A DNA stretch of 64,000 nucleotides, taken from the NCBI RefSeq assembly GCF_007003975.1, contig NZ_VFTC01000025.1:45173-109172 (forward strand), in the 5' to 3' direction. The position numbers and the translations under genes are program-made. Of the stretch, positions 16,547-24,019 are shown piece by piece. Position 1 is the first letter of the stretch. Every line of letters begins with the position of its first letter. This stretch comes from Mesorhizobium sp. WSM4306. Lineage in GTDB: Bacteria > Pseudomonadota > Alphaproteobacteria > Rhizobiales > Rhizobiaceae. The notes below the pieces were generated by a model. The model worked only from the letters and a program-made list of their open reading frames with translations. It had not been told where the DNA came from and searched no databases.

Positions 16547-16747
16547 TGTCGTCTCGGGGATTGAAGAAGCAGTCGCGTGTTCTAGCCTGCGGGTTGCGAG
16601 GATTGCGCTCTTAATGGGCGCCTCCGACGCAAGTTCATTTCATCCAAAAAAATCGCAGCGGCCATGTAGGATTGCCGCCGCCTCGTTCGTCCTAGGGTTC
16701 GCAAGACTAGATCAAGCGCCCAGACCAAACGCAAAGAGGAGCAAGAC

Positions 16748-17176
16748 ATGACCGACCAGACCCCCGTTCAGCCGGCCGCAAAAGTTCTCGGTGGATTGAC
16801 CCCCTATCTGCAACTGGACGGCGCCTTCAGGGCCGCCGAATTCTACAAGAAGGCCTTCGGCGCCGAGCAGGTGTTCTTCTATCCGCCGGACGACCAGGGC
16901 CGCACCATGCACATTCATCTCCACATCAACGGCTCGACCTTGATGATTTCCGATTTCTACCCCGAAAACGGCATGCCCGCCGTCAAACCGCAGGGCTACA
17001 CCATGCAGCTCCATCTCGGCGCCGACGAGATCGACGCCTGGTGGAAGCGCGCTGTCGATGCCGGCTGCGAAGTCGCCGTACCGCTCCAGTTGATGTTCTG
17101 GGGCGACCAATGGGGCAACATGCGCGACCCCTTCGGTGTCGAGTGGGCGATGAACGCGCCGGCGAAGAAAGGCTGA
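16748..17176 (+). CDS. VOC-superfamily (PhnB/glyoxalase-like) protein
   Basis: The 142-residue protein fits the PhnB subgroup of the vicinal oxygen chelate fold. GGLTPYLQLDGAFRAAEFYKKAFGAEQV opens the first beta-alpha-beta unit. IHINGSTLMISD and MQLHLGADEIDAWW form the second, and WGDQWGNMRDPFGVEWA carries the characteristic closing GxxxDPFG-x-W motif. Some members bind a metal and act on small organic substrates or in resistance. The substrate here is unknown. An AAGAGGAGC ribosome site precedes the ATG. It lies 74 bases upstream of a DUF1428 gene, probably in the same transcript. Confidence 0.82.
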   Translation: MTDQTPVQPAAKVLGGLTPYLQLDGAFRAAEFYKKAFGAEQVFFYPPDDQGRTMHIHLHINGSTLMISDFYPENGMPAVKPQGYTMQLHLGADEIDAWWKRAVDAGCEVAVPLQLMFWGDQWGNMRDPFGVEWAMNAPAKKG

Positions 17177-17195
17177 CCATCGCCGACGACGAAGT

Positions 17196-17221
17196 CCCTC
17201 ACCGGTTGGCGCCGGTGAGGG
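17196..17221 (+). terminator. Strong intergenic hairpin between the VOC and DUF1428 genes
   Basis: CCCTCACCGG and CCGGTGAGGG form a perfect 10-bp stem around TTGGCG. No T-run follows, so it may be an mRNA processing or stability element within an operon rather than a full terminator. It ends 30 bases before the GTG of the next gene, outside its ribosome site. Confidence 0.5.
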
Positions 17222-17250
17222 AGCATTTGAGACGTTCCAAGGAGAACCTC

Positions 17251-17601
17251 GTGTCCTATGTCGATGGTTTCGTGCTCGCCGTGCCCAAGGCTAATCTCGA
17301 TGACTACAAGAAGCTGGCCAACCTCGCCGGCCCGATTTGGATGGAGCACGGCGCGCTCGCCTATGTCGAATGCATCGGTGACGACGTGCCTTATGGCGAA
17401 GTTACCTCGTTTCCGCGTGCCGTGCAGGCCAAGGACGACGAAGTGGTCATCTTCGCCTGGGCCGTCTATCAATCGCGCGCGAGCCGCGATGCCGTCATGG
17501 CCAAGGTGATGGCCGACCCGCGTTTTACACCCGATCGACCTATGCCCTTCGATATGAAGCGCATGATCTTCGGCGGCTTCCAACCGTTCGTGGAGCTGTA
17601 G
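17251..17601 (+). CDS. DUF1428 family protein
   Basis: The GTG at 17251 is chosen because AAGGAG lies 6 bases upstream and the product then starts with the family N-terminus SYVDGFVLAVPKANLDDY. The 116 residues continue with EHGALAYVECIGDDV, FPRAVQAKDDEVVIFAW and FDMKRMIFGGF, all typical of DUF1428 (a dimeric alpha-beta barrel-like fold). Biochemical role is not established. It converges with the sulfotransferase gene 8 bases further on. Confidence 0.85.
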   Translation: MSYVDGFVLAVPKANLDDYKKLANLAGPIWMEHGALAYVECIGDDVPYGEVTSFPRAVQAKDDEVVIFAWAVYQSRASRDAVMAKVMADPRFTPDRPMPFDMKRMIFGGFQPFVEL

Positions 17602-17609
17602 CCGCTGCC

Positions 17610-19244
17610 TCAGGCCAGCTTGTCGAGGAGAGGCTTCAGCCGGTCCCCATAGCGCTTCCACAGATCGACCGACCCCTGATACATCGGCTGGCGCACCTGC
17701 GCGGCCGAAGCCGTGCGGACCGGCCGGTCGGTCTCGTGGAACGACAGCACCTTGTCATCCCAGGGCAGGCCGAGATGCGCGATCAGCGCCCGCGTCTGTC
17801 CCTCCTGATCGGCGACGAAATTCTCGTAGCGCACATCATGCACGACGCCGGGCAGCACGCTGCGCCAATGCGCCATGATGTCGGTGTAGAGATTGTGGAA
17901 GTCGGCGAGTTCGCCGAGATCATAACCGTAGCGGTGACTGTCGCCGCGGAAATGCACCTTGTAGATCGAAAGGCAGGTCGCCGCCGCATCGCGCGCGCAA
18001 TGGATGATTTTCGCCTTCGGCAGCATCATATGGATAAAGCCGATGAGCAGGAAGTTGCCGGGCATCTTGTCGGTGACATGCCTGAAGTTGGGATAGCGGG
18101 CATGCAGCATGTCGAGATAGGCTCGGCCTGCCTCGGCAAACTCCGTGTCGGATACATCAATCAGCCCCCAGGGGAAGCCGCCGGGCATATTTGTCGGGAA
18201 CTGCTTGCCGACCGCGGTCTTCAAAATGCTGAGCTCGCCCGCACCGTAGACCTCAGGATGGCTGGCGATGATCTGCTCGACCAGCGTCGTGCCCGAACGC
18301 GGCATGCCGACGACGAAGATCGGCGTGGCGTCCGATGCCGCGGCTGGCTTGTGCTTTTCGAAAAAGTCAGCGTCGAACACCGTCTTCATCGCATCGAATT
18401 CGGCGCGTGTCCTGACGGGATCGTAGTCGATGCCCTTGCGGCGAATGGCATTGCCTTCGGCGAAATAGTCGAAGGCCCTGTTGTAATCCTTCAAATCGTC
18501 ATTGGCCTTGCCGAGGCCGAAGGAGAGCTGCATGCGCGCCAGGCTGTCGGCCGGCGCCTTGGCGTGCTGTGCCTCCATGCCGGCGAGTTCGGCGTCGCGC
18601 TCCTTCTGGCGCTTGACCTGCGTCAGCATCAGCCAGGCTTTGGCCATGCCCGGCGTGATCGCCAGCGCCTGCCGGAACATGTCGGCGGCTTCATAAAGCT
18701 TGCCTTTTTCCATCAGCCCGACGCCGAGCCCATGCAACAGGTCGGCATCCTTCGGCCGGATCGTCAACGCCTCGCGGAAGGTTGCCAGCGCCTCGTCCAG
18801 ACGCCCGGCTTCCTGCAGCGTTTCGGCAAGCCCGATGCGGGCACGGACATGGAAGGGATTGCGCCCGACTGTGCCGCGATAAATGTCCTCCGCATCCTCG
18901 AACTGGCCAAGCTGTTTTAGCGCGGAACCCAGATTATCGCGTGCCGCGAGCTGGTCTGGCTTGAGATCGACCGCACCACGGAAGAAATCGGCCGCTGCTG
19001 CAACACGACCAAGATCGCGCATCACCGTGCCGAGATTGTTGAGGAAATCGGGATTCTTCGGCTGCAGACGCACCGACTGCTCGATCAGATCCAGCCCTTC
19101 GGCGCTGCGCCCGGTCTGGTGCAGCAGCAAGCCCAGGAAATGCGCAGCGGCCGCGTGATTGGCCTTGCGCGCCAGCACCTGCCGATAGAGCGTCTCGGCC
19201 TCCTGGCGGCGCCCTGCCTGATGCAGCTGCAGCGCCTGCTGCAC
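17610..19244 (-). CDS. TPR-repeat sulfotransferase family protein
   Basis: The N-terminal half (about residues 1-235) contains roughly six tetratricopeptide repeats. The C-terminal half is a sulfotransferase domain with the PAPS 5'-phosphosulfate loop in VGMPRSGTTLVEQIIASHPE, a CARDAAATCLSIYK helix for the 3'-phosphate, and YENFVADQEGQT. Members transfer sulfuryl groups to carbohydrates, lipids or proteins; the TPR part probably binds the acceptor. The first usable start is a GTG at 19244, but the frame stays coding-like (LGLDQYVQQAL) upstream to a stop near 19342 with no ATG, GTG or TTG, so the true start may have been lost or lie at a rare codon. Confidence 0.8.
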   Translation of the reverse strand: MQQALQLHQAGRRQEAETLYRQVLARKANHAAAAHFLGLLLHQTGRSAEGLDLIEQSVRLQPKNPDFLNNLGTVMRDLGRVAAAADFFRGAVDLKPDQLAARDNLGSALKQLGQFEDAEDIYRGTVGRNPFHVRARIGLAETLQEAGRLDEALATFREALTIRPKDADLLHGLGVGLMEKGKLYEAADMFRQALAITPGMAKAWLMLTQVKRQKERDAELAGMEAQHAKAPADSLARMQLSFGLGKANDDLKDYNRAFDYFAEGNAIRRKGIDYDPVRTRAEFDAMKTVFDADFFEKHKPAAASDATPIFVVGMPRSGTTLVEQIIASHPEVYGAGELSILKTAVGKQFPTNMPGGFPWGLIDVSDTEFAEAGRAYLDMLHARYPNFRHVTDKMPGNFLLIGFIHMMLPKAKIIHCARDAAATCLSIYKVHFRGDSHRYGYDLGELADFHNLYTDIMAHWRSVLPGVVHDVRYENFVADQEGQTRALIAHLGLPWDDKVLSFHETDRPVRTASAAQVRQPMYQGSVDLWKRYGDRLKPLLDKLA

Positions 19245-20005
19245 ATACTGGTCCAGGCCCAGCGGCGGCTGTCCGCCAGTTCCAGCACCCGCCGCTCTTC
19301 TCTGATCTCTGTTGATGGGAAACCTGCCGTGTTTGTCCGCTTGCCGGACCTAAGGCATGGAAGAGGCAGATTCAAGGGCAGATCGCAGCGGGTGTCGTCT
19401 TCGGTCCGGACAAGAACCGTGCGTAAAATCAAAGTGCTGCGGGGGTGTCCAGCCAGCGCGCTGCGCTGCAGCTCATGACAAAGCTCTCCCGGTCAAATCA
19501 GCCGGTTGCTTTCGGCAAGCTGGCGCTCCCTCCGCAACGTCCCGTCGGTGTCGGCGACCTTGCGCCGTGCCGCTTCGTCGCTCCTTATCGTCAGGCGCAC
19601 AGAGAGGGCTTTCGGGAAAGCGACGGTTGGCGCGATGGTTATGGCCGGGCCGTCCGGTGTTTTCATGATTTTCATAGTTTTCGCCTTTTCAGGAAAAATA
19701 AAAGCAGGCGACAGGACAATTATTCCGGCGCGCCGTTGATAAAGGATCTGTTGAGATCATGACATCATAGCAGTTTTATCCAAGAGTTATATGTGTGAAA
19801 TTTTCAAGATGGTCGAATCGATCCAGAAATTATCTTGAACAAGCCACTGTTTAAGGCTATGAGTTGTAAGATCGCTTTTTGGGCCAAGCTTGGCATATCG
19901 CGGCGTCAGAAGTTCTCGACCCGCCAAACTCATTCCAAATCGCCGATATCTGAATTGCCGGCACAGTGGCGTGCAGCGCGTCCAGGCGGAACCAGAGCCA
20001 AGCCA
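19245..20005. other. Mostly noncoding stretch with one candidate small gene
   Basis: The first 100 bases continue the sulfotransferase frame without a start. From about 19680 to 19970 the DNA is distinctly A+T-rich. Apart from the 60-codon candidate at 19493-19675, I see no frame with a ribosome site and protein-like composition. The A+T-rich part probably holds promoters for the leftward candidate gene and the rightward pair that begins at 20006. Confidence 0.4.
19493..19675 (-). CDS. Candidate small hypothetical protein
   Basis: A leftward frame of 60 codons starts MKIMKTPDGPAITIAP and ends AESNRLI. An AAGGCG ribosome-like site is 8 bases upstream of the ATG and the A+T-rich DNA beyond it is promoter-like. 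The composition is that of a soluble mixed alpha-beta miniprotein, but no family is recognised. It could be a chance frame opposite noncoding DNA. Confidence 0.4.
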   Translation of the reverse strand: MKIMKTPDGPAITIAPTVAFPKALSVRLTIRSDEAARRKVADTDGTLRRERQLAESNRLI

Positions 20006-20275
20006 ATGTCGGAGCGCACCACCCATTCCATCGCCCATTTCGCGGCACCCTTCGTGCTCGGCGGACTGGAAGGGCAACTGCCGGCCGGCGACTATGACAT
20101 CGATCACGATGAAGAGCTGGTCGAGGGCATGTCGCGGCTTGCCTGGCGTCGCGTCGCCACCTTCATCCATTTGCCGGCAAGGGCAGTGAAGAACCCGACC
20201 ACCAGCCAGCTTGTCGCCATAGACTACCTCGAACTCGAAACAGCGCTGAGGCGCGACCAGGAGAACGCAGCATGA
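20006..20275 (+). CDS. Conserved-type hypothetical small protein
   Basis: The ATG at 20006 gives an 89-residue acidic protein (SERTTHSIAHFAAPFVLGGL, then GDYDIDHDEELVEGMSRLAW, then VAIDYLELETALRRDQ). The in-frame sequence upstream looks noncoding. Its stop overlaps the next start in ATGA, so the two are translationally coupled. The pattern, a segment describing a value and two short helices, is common in unstudied rhizobial pairs. No function is known. Confidence 0.6.
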   Translation: MSERTTHSIAHFAAPFVLGGLEGQLPAGDYDIDHDEELVEGMSRLAWRRVATFIHLPARAVKNPTTSQLVAIDYLELETALRRDQENAA

Positions 20276-20538
20276 TCCGCTTCCAGCAGAATGCGCGTCC
20301 GCGCACCGACACGCCCTCGCACCGCTTCGCCGTCGGCCAGACGGTACGCATGAAGAGCCGCATCGGAATGCTCCAGAAGCCCGTGGAATTGTTTGAGATC
20401 AAGAGCAGGTTGCCGGTCAAGGACGGCTCGCCGCAATACCGCATCCGCAGCGAGCAGGAGACCTATGAGCGGGTCACCACGGAAGACAATCTCGAAGTGG
20501 CCGACGATCCGGTTGCTGCCAACAACCCGGCCGCCTGA
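20272..20538 (+). CDS. Conserved-type hypothetical small protein, coupled to the preceding gene
   Basis: The 88-residue product overlaps the upstream gene by 4 bases. FAVGQTVRMKSRIG and FEIKSRLPVKDGSPQYRIRSEQE suggest a small beta-barrel (SH3-like) module, followed by an acidic Ala/Pro-rich tail. It is basic at the N-terminus and acidic at the end. No family assignment is possible from reading alone. Coupling suggests it works with its 89-residue neighbour. Confidence 0.6.
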   Translation: MIRFQQNARPRTDTPSHRFAVGQTVRMKSRIGMLQKPVELFEIKSRLPVKDGSPQYRIRSEQETYERVTTEDNLEVADDPVAANNPAA

Positions 20539-20568
20539 AACGCCGGCAAAGCCAAGCCAACACGTACC

Positions 20569-20695
20569 ATGTCCAAGGGTCAACCGCGAAACGCGCAAAC
20601 GGAAGAAGGATAAGGTCGTGGCCAAGCCCGCCGCCCCCTTCGGCTCGTCGGTCGAGCAGGCCGAGAGTGGCCTGAAGCCGAAATCCAAAAACTGA
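20569..20695 (+). pseudogene. Frameshifted remnant of a small basic rhizobial protein
   Basis: An ATG at 20569 reads MSKGQ and then runs to a stop after 14 codons. Shifting the frame by one base after MSKGQ gives a Lys/Arg-rich stretch (NRETRKRKKDK) followed by AKPAAPFGSSVEQAES and GLKPKSKN to a stop at 20695. This composition and the MxKGQ start match my recollection of short, about 40-residue proteins common in Rhizobiales. The span of 127 bases is one more than a multiple of three, as expected for a single-base indel. A sequencing error or a 25-codon GTG-initiated ORF at 20618 are alternatives. Confidence 0.4.
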
Positions 20696-20701
20696 CCAGC
20701 C

Positions 20702-20722
20702 AGGGGCGCTTCGTGCGCCCCT
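20702..20722 (+). terminator. Hairpin after the small-gene cluster
   Basis: AGGGGCGC and GCGCCCCT pair perfectly around TTCGT. It lies 7 bases beyond the last stop codon. There is no T-run, so it may be Rho-assisted or a 3'-end stabiliser. Confidence 0.5.
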
Positions 20723-20732
20723 CCGTCGCCTT

Positions 20733-20820
20733 AGAGCAATTCCAGGAAAGTGTGAGCGGTTTTCCGTCCGGAATTGCGAAAAAACAGAGAGATAGAGCGG
20801 TTCGCCGTTTCCGGGAAACG
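20733..20820. repeat. Dispersed palindromic rhizobial repeat
   Basis: The element starts AGAGCAATTCCAGGAAA and contains GCAATTCC (20736-20743) facing GGAATTGC (20770-20777). A second arm pair follows around GCGGTTCGCCGTTTCC. Units of this wording, with TTCCGTCCGGAATTGCG at the centre, are scattered between genes in many Rhizobiales. It lies between two convergent units, close to the end of the Kazal lipoprotein gene. Confidence 0.65.
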
Positions 20821-20878
20821 CTGGCGCGGCTATCCGTCCCCGGGGCGAGCCACAGGTCTCGCCCCATTCTTCGCCCGC

Positions 20879-21286
20879 TCAGCAGGGACCGTTATCGACG
20901 ACGCGATAGTCGGCGGCACGTGCCTCGCAGGCATTGGGGAAGGTGTGCAGTTCGCCATGACGGCGGGCGCAGACGGGCGCATATTCGCGTGTGCAGAACG
21001 TCGGCTCCTCGCTGCCGCCGCCACCACCGTCTCGGCAAGGGCCGTCGCGCACGATGCGGTAGCCCGAGCGCTCTGCGAGGCAGGCATTGGCGAAGGTCTG
21101 GCGGTCACCGCCGCGCCGCGCGCAGACCGGCTCATATTCCCTGGTGCAGAATTCCGGTTCCGGCCGTGGCGGGCGCGGACGCGGTCCCGGCCCGTCATCG
21201 ACGACGACAGTGCAGGCCGCGAGAAGACCCGACAGGAAGAGAATGGCAAAACCCTGGCGCGAGAAGATCGTCGCAAGAAATCTCAT
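20879..21286 (-). CDS. Lipoprotein with two tandem Kazal-like domains
   Basis: The 135-residue product has a lipoprotein signal with lipobox LAAC (Cys25), a short Pro/Arg/Gly linker, and two near-identical modules of about 38 residues. Each reads C-TREY-x-PVCAR, then TF-x-NAC-x-A, then Y-R-I/V-V and GPC. That is the Kazal pattern (C-x6-7-VC, Y/TF-N-x-C, and a final C) with four cysteines per domain rather than the six of animal inhibitors. A Gly-rich linker joins the two. Kazal domains inhibit serine proteases, so a surface protease inhibitor is likely, but this is inference. Confidence 0.75.
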   Translation of the reverse strand: MRFLATIFSRQGFAILFLSGLLAACTVVVDDGPGPRPRPPRPEPEFCTREYEPVCARRGGDRQTFANACLAERSGYRIVRDGPCRDGGGGGSEEPTFCTREYAPVCARRHGELHTFPNACEARAADYRVVDNGPC

Positions 21287-21573
21287 GAATATGCCTCCCT
21301 CGAGACCCCGTCCCGGCGCAAAACGCGCCTGTCGATCCTCGCCATTCCCTTGCCAAATGCAACCTCTGTTTGCGGCGCGGCGGAGCCATGCGATACCCTC
21401 TCCCGCACTGCTTTAACCTTGGCCTATATCAGCTGGACCATGCGTGGCCGGGCTCTGGCTGATGACCGCCAACGGGGCCAGGTTTATCGAAGCGCCTGCG
21501 TTGGGATGCGTCGATGGGCGCCGCCCGCGGCGCTATCTTGCAACTATCACGTTTCCGTGCGATAAATTTTGTG
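21287..21573. other. Intergenic region before the first cold-shock gene
   Basis: This stretch separates the leftward Kazal lipoprotein from the rightward csp leader. Open frames here lack ribosome sites and family features. A promoter for the csp gene probably lies near its end, where GATAAATTTT immediately precedes the conserved leader hairpin. Confidence 0.4.
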
Positions 21574-21770
21574 TTCGGGCATTTGCGACCCGGAGAGCGG
21601 AACGTTTTGGACGACCTTTCCCCGATACTGTGAATCTCTGACGGCCCCGTTTTCGGCGGGGGGTTTTACCATGCGCGAATGCAGGACTGCCGAAGCAACC
21701 ACCGGGACTTGCCCACGATGCCAGGCGGCGGGCAAACCACAAGACTGACACGGGTGAAGGAGTTTCCCCA
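21564..21770 (+). promoter_or_regulatory. Long 5' leader of the first cold-shock gene
   Basis: TTCGGGCATTTGC (21574-21586) followed by CCCG can fold into a hairpin with CATTTGC in the loop. The same 13 bases precede the second csp gene. Between it and the start codon, at about 21633-21667, CCCCG-TTTT-CGGCGGGG followed by GTTTT resembles an intrinsic terminator or attenuator. Cold-shock mRNAs commonly carry long structured leaders that change shape with temperature; that role here is inferred. Confidence 0.5.
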
Positions 21771-21983
21771 ATGGCCCAGACCGGCACCGTTAAATTCTTC
21801 AACGCGACCAAAGGCTTCGGCTTCATCACGCCCGACGGCGGCGCCAAGGATGTATTCGTCCACATTTCCGCGATCGAGGCATCGGGCCTGCGTACCCTCG
21901 TCGACGGCCAGAAGGTCACCTTCGACGTTGAACCCGACCGCATGGGCAAGGGTCCGAAGGCGGTCAATCTCCGCGCGGCCTGA
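21771..21983 (+). CDS. Cold-shock protein, CspA family (copy 1)
   Basis: The 70-residue protein has the complete cold-shock domain: TGTVKFFNATKGFGFITPD with RNP1 (KGFGFI) and DVFVHISAI with RNP2. It ends GKGPKAVNLRAA. Such proteins bind single-stranded RNA and DNA and melt mRNA structure. An AAGGAG ribosome site lies 10 bases upstream. It is about 80 percent identical to the copy 351 bases downstream, which points to tandem duplication. Confidence 0.95.
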   Translation: MAQTGTVKFFNATKGFGFITPDGGAKDVFVHISAIEASGLRTLVDGQKVTFDVEPDRMGKGPKAVNLRAA

Positions 21984-21995
21984 ACCGACGGTGCC

Positions 21996-22017
21996 CGCGC
22001 GCCCGCCAGGGCGCGCG
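21996..22017 (+). terminator. First hairpin after csp copy 1
   Basis: CGCGCGCCC and GGGCGCGCG form a perfect 9-bp stem around GCCA, 13 bases after the stop. It is followed by AAAAAG, not a T-run, and may protect the mRNA 3' end. Confidence 0.5.
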
Positions 22018-22074
22018 AAAAAGCACTTGAAACATGCTCGAAGCGGCTTTGTCAGCCGTCCCAGAGTTTTCGAA

Positions 22075-22101
22075 GGCGCGACGTTCCGGTCGCGCCTTTT
22101 T
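22075..22101 (+). terminator. Intrinsic terminator after csp copy 1
   Basis: GGCGCGAC and GTCGCGCC pair perfectly around GTTCCG and are followed directly by TTTTT. This is a canonical Rho-independent terminator and separates the two csp genes into independent transcripts. Confidence 0.85.
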
Positions 22102-22271
22102 CATGTCCGCCGTCGCCGTGGCAAAGGACGCTCGACCTGTTCAGGGAATGGCTGATCGTCGGAGCGGTCGTCTGCCGCGAACTGCCTTCGCTGCAACGAT
22201 CTATTTGAGACCCCTTGACCGTTGCCGCCCTCGCCAAAACTTTCTCTTGCCGATAGCGCTAAAATAAAGGA

Positions 22272-22334
22272 CAAATTTCCCTTCGGGCATTTGCCGGCCC
22301 GAAACTGACTTTATGGGATCAAAGGGAGCTTCCC
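22272..22334 (+). promoter_or_regulatory. Leader of the second cold-shock gene with conserved hairpin
   Basis: TTCGGGCATTTGC (22282-22294) recurs exactly as in the first csp leader, here closing a clean TTCGGG/CCCGAA stem. AAATTT lies just upstream in both copies, and TAAAATAAA upstream of it may be the -10 region. The distance to the ATG is about 40 bases, against about 185 for copy 1. Confidence 0.5.
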
Positions 22335-22547
22335 ATGCCGCAGACCGGCACCGTCAAATTCTTCAATCATGCCAAAGGCTTCGGCTTCATCACGCCGGAC
22401 GACGGCCAGAAGGATGTCTTCGTCCACATTTCCGCCGTGCAGGCGTCGGGTCTTCCTGGTCTGGAGGATGGGCAGAAAGTGACATTCGACACCGAGCCTG
22501 ACAAACGCGGCAAGGGTCCGAAGGCCGTCAACCTGTCGGTCGGCTAA
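22335..22547 (+). CDS. Cold-shock protein, CspA family (copy 2)
   Basis: This second 70-residue cold-shock domain protein keeps both RNA-binding motifs (KGFGFITPD and DVFVHISAV) and ends GKGPKAVNLSVG. Compared with copy 1 it differs mainly in the loop after the second motif (ASGLPGLEDGQ). AAAGGGAGC precedes the ATG. The intervening terminator and separate leader imply separate expression. Confidence 0.95.
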   Translation: MPQTGTVKFFNHAKGFGFITPDDGQKDVFVHISAVQASGLPGLEDGQKVTFDTEPDKRGKGPKAVNLSVG

Positions 22548-22740
22548 GCCGGCTCAAGACAGTCTGGACGGAGATTGATGAGGCGGAGCGCCTTCCGCGA
22601 GCGTGTGGTTTTTGCCGCATGACCTGAAGCATATCAGCAAATTCCGTTCAGCCCCCGTTCAGCCACGGTCTCCTATTAATCGTCCTCAAGGCCGGACCGC
22701 ATCCCCGAAAACTACCCGGGCCGGCACGAAGGAGACCAAA

Positions 22741-23154
22741 ATGAATCGCATTTTCAAAACCGCCATCCTGGGCGCCGCTCTCGCCGCGACCACGCTCGCC
22801 ACTCTGCCCGCCGCCAACGCCGACGAATGGCGCCATCGCCATCATGGCCGTCACCACAATGGCGACGCCATTGCCGCCGGTGTCGTCGGCCTTGCGGCCG
22901 GCGCCCTGATCGCCGGTGCGCTGAGCAACCCGCAACCGCGCTACAGCAGCTATGACGACGACTACGACTATCGCGAAGTGCGGCCGGTCCGCCGTTACTA
23001 TGCCGAGCCGCGCGTCGTCTATGCCGACCGCTATGCCGAGCCATGGACCCGCGACTGGTACGAATACTGCTCGGACCGCTACCGGACCTTCAATGCCCGC
23101 AGCGGCACGTTCACCGGCAATGACGGCGAGCAGCATTTCTGCACCGCTAACTGA
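22741..23154 (+). CDS. BA14K-family exported protein
   Basis: I start at ATG 22741, with AAGGAG 9 bases upstream. The 137-residue protein has a signal peptide ending ANA, a His-rich stretch (WRHRHHGRHH), a hydrophobic glycine-zipper-like segment (AAGVVGLAAGALIAGAL) and a Tyr/Asp/Arg-rich region. It closes with WYEYCSDRYRTFNARSGTFTG and HFC, which is the BA14K signature first described for the 14-kDa immunoreactive protein of Brucella abortus. It likely resides in the envelope. A strong terminator follows 19 bases after the stop. Confidence 0.85.
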   Translation: MNRIFKTAILGAALAATTLATLPAANADEWRHRHHGRHHNGDAIAAGVVGLAAGALIAGALSNPQPRYSSYDDDYDYREVRPVRRYYAEPRVVYADRYAEPWTRDWYEYCSDRYRTFNARSGTFTGNDGEQHFCTAN

Positions 23155-23173
23155 AGGCTTCCCTGCCCCAAAC

Positions 23174-23207
23174 AAAAAAGCGCTGACCGCAAGGCCAGCG
23201 CTTTTTT
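23174..23207 (+). terminator. Bidirectional-type intrinsic terminator
   Basis: AAAAAAGCGCTG and CAGCGCTTTTTT form a perfect 12-bp stem, extended by inner C-G pairs around a GCAA loop. It ends in six T residues on the plus strand and has the matching A-run for the minus strand. It can close both the BA14K gene and the leftward MBL-fold gene. Confidence 0.92.
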
Positions 23208-23239
23208 GTGTTCCGCGCTGATGCATCCGGGTCGGGAGT

Positions 23240-23878
23240 TTAGGTCAGGAATGGATTGGTCCGCCTCTCCTCGCCAAAACGGCCACCCGGGCCATGGCCG
23301 CAGATGAAGCCGATATCGTCGCCGAGCGGCAAGAGCTTGGTCTTGATCGAGGCGATCAGCGTCGCATGGTCGCCGCCCGGCAGGTCGGTGCGTCCCACCG
23401 AGCCGCGAAACAGCACATCGCCGACATGGGCGAACTTGGCCGCGCGGTTATAATAGACGACATGGCCCGGCGCATGGCCGGGGCAATGCAGCACCTCGAA
23501 CACATGCGAACCGAACGACACGGTTTCGCCTTCGGTGAGGAACCGGTCGGGAACGCAGTTGCGCACCCCTGCAATGCCGTAGCGCTGGCCCTGCTTCTCG
23601 AGATTGTCGAGAAGCAGCTTGTCGGCCTCGTGCGGGCCGATGATCTCGACGCCGAGCGCCTCTTTCAATTCCATGGCGCCACCGGCATGATCGATATGGC
23701 CATGGGTGATCCAGATCGCCCCGGCCGAGATCGCATTGTCCTTCAGCAACGCCAGCACCTTGTCGATGTCGCCACCCGGATCGACGACGACGCCATGCTT
23801 GTCATCCATGTCGAACAGGATGGTGCAGTTCTGCTGGAAGGGCGTGACCGGCACGATGCCGGCATTGAGCTGACCCAT
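23240..23878 (-). CDS. MBL-fold metallo-hydrolase (glyoxalase II-like)
   Basis: The 212-residue product begins MGQLNAGIVPVTPFQQNC at the ATG at 23878, which has AAAGGA upstream. It carries the metallo-beta-lactamase motif THGHIDHAGG for two metals, CPGHAPGHVV for the third histidine, HVGDVLFRGSVGRTDLPGG with the bridging Asp, and GHGPGG at the end. This subgroup resembles YcbL/GloB2-type enzymes that hydrolyse S-lactoylglutathione or related thioesters. An alternative start 105 bases upstream adds unrelated residues. Confidence 0.85.
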   Translation of the reverse strand: MGQLNAGIVPVTPFQQNCTILFDMDDKHGVVVDPGGDIDKVLALLKDNAISAGAIWITHGHIDHAGGAMELKEALGVEIIGPHEADKLLLDNLEKQGQRYGIAGVRNCVPDRFLTEGETVSFGSHVFEVLHCPGHAPGHVVYYNRAAKFAHVGDVLFRGSVGRTDLPGGDHATLIASIKTKLLPLGDDIGFICGHGPGGRFGEERRTNPFLT

Positions 23879-23968
23879 GATTGTCCTTTCGCTGTGTCTC
23901 GCGTGATGTAGAGGCACAGGCAGGCAACGTCCACAGCTCCGCGACAATCTTGATAGACCCGAAAACAG

Positions 23969-23996
23969 ATATGGGCGGCCCAACGGCCGCCCATAT
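23969..23996 (-). terminator. Terminator of the Gly-rich small membrane protein gene
   Basis: ATATGGGCGGCC and GGCCGCCCATAT form a perfect 12-bp stem around CAAC, 23 bases past the stop on the minus strand. The minus strand continues with CTGTTTTC, a weak T-run. Confidence 0.75.
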
Positions 23997-24019
23997 GACG
24001 AAGTCCGAGATGTCGAGGC

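Noticed and set aside
21771..22547. Two csp genes as an assembly duplication
   Set aside because: The copies differ at many positions and have different leaders and a terminator between them, so they are true paralogues.
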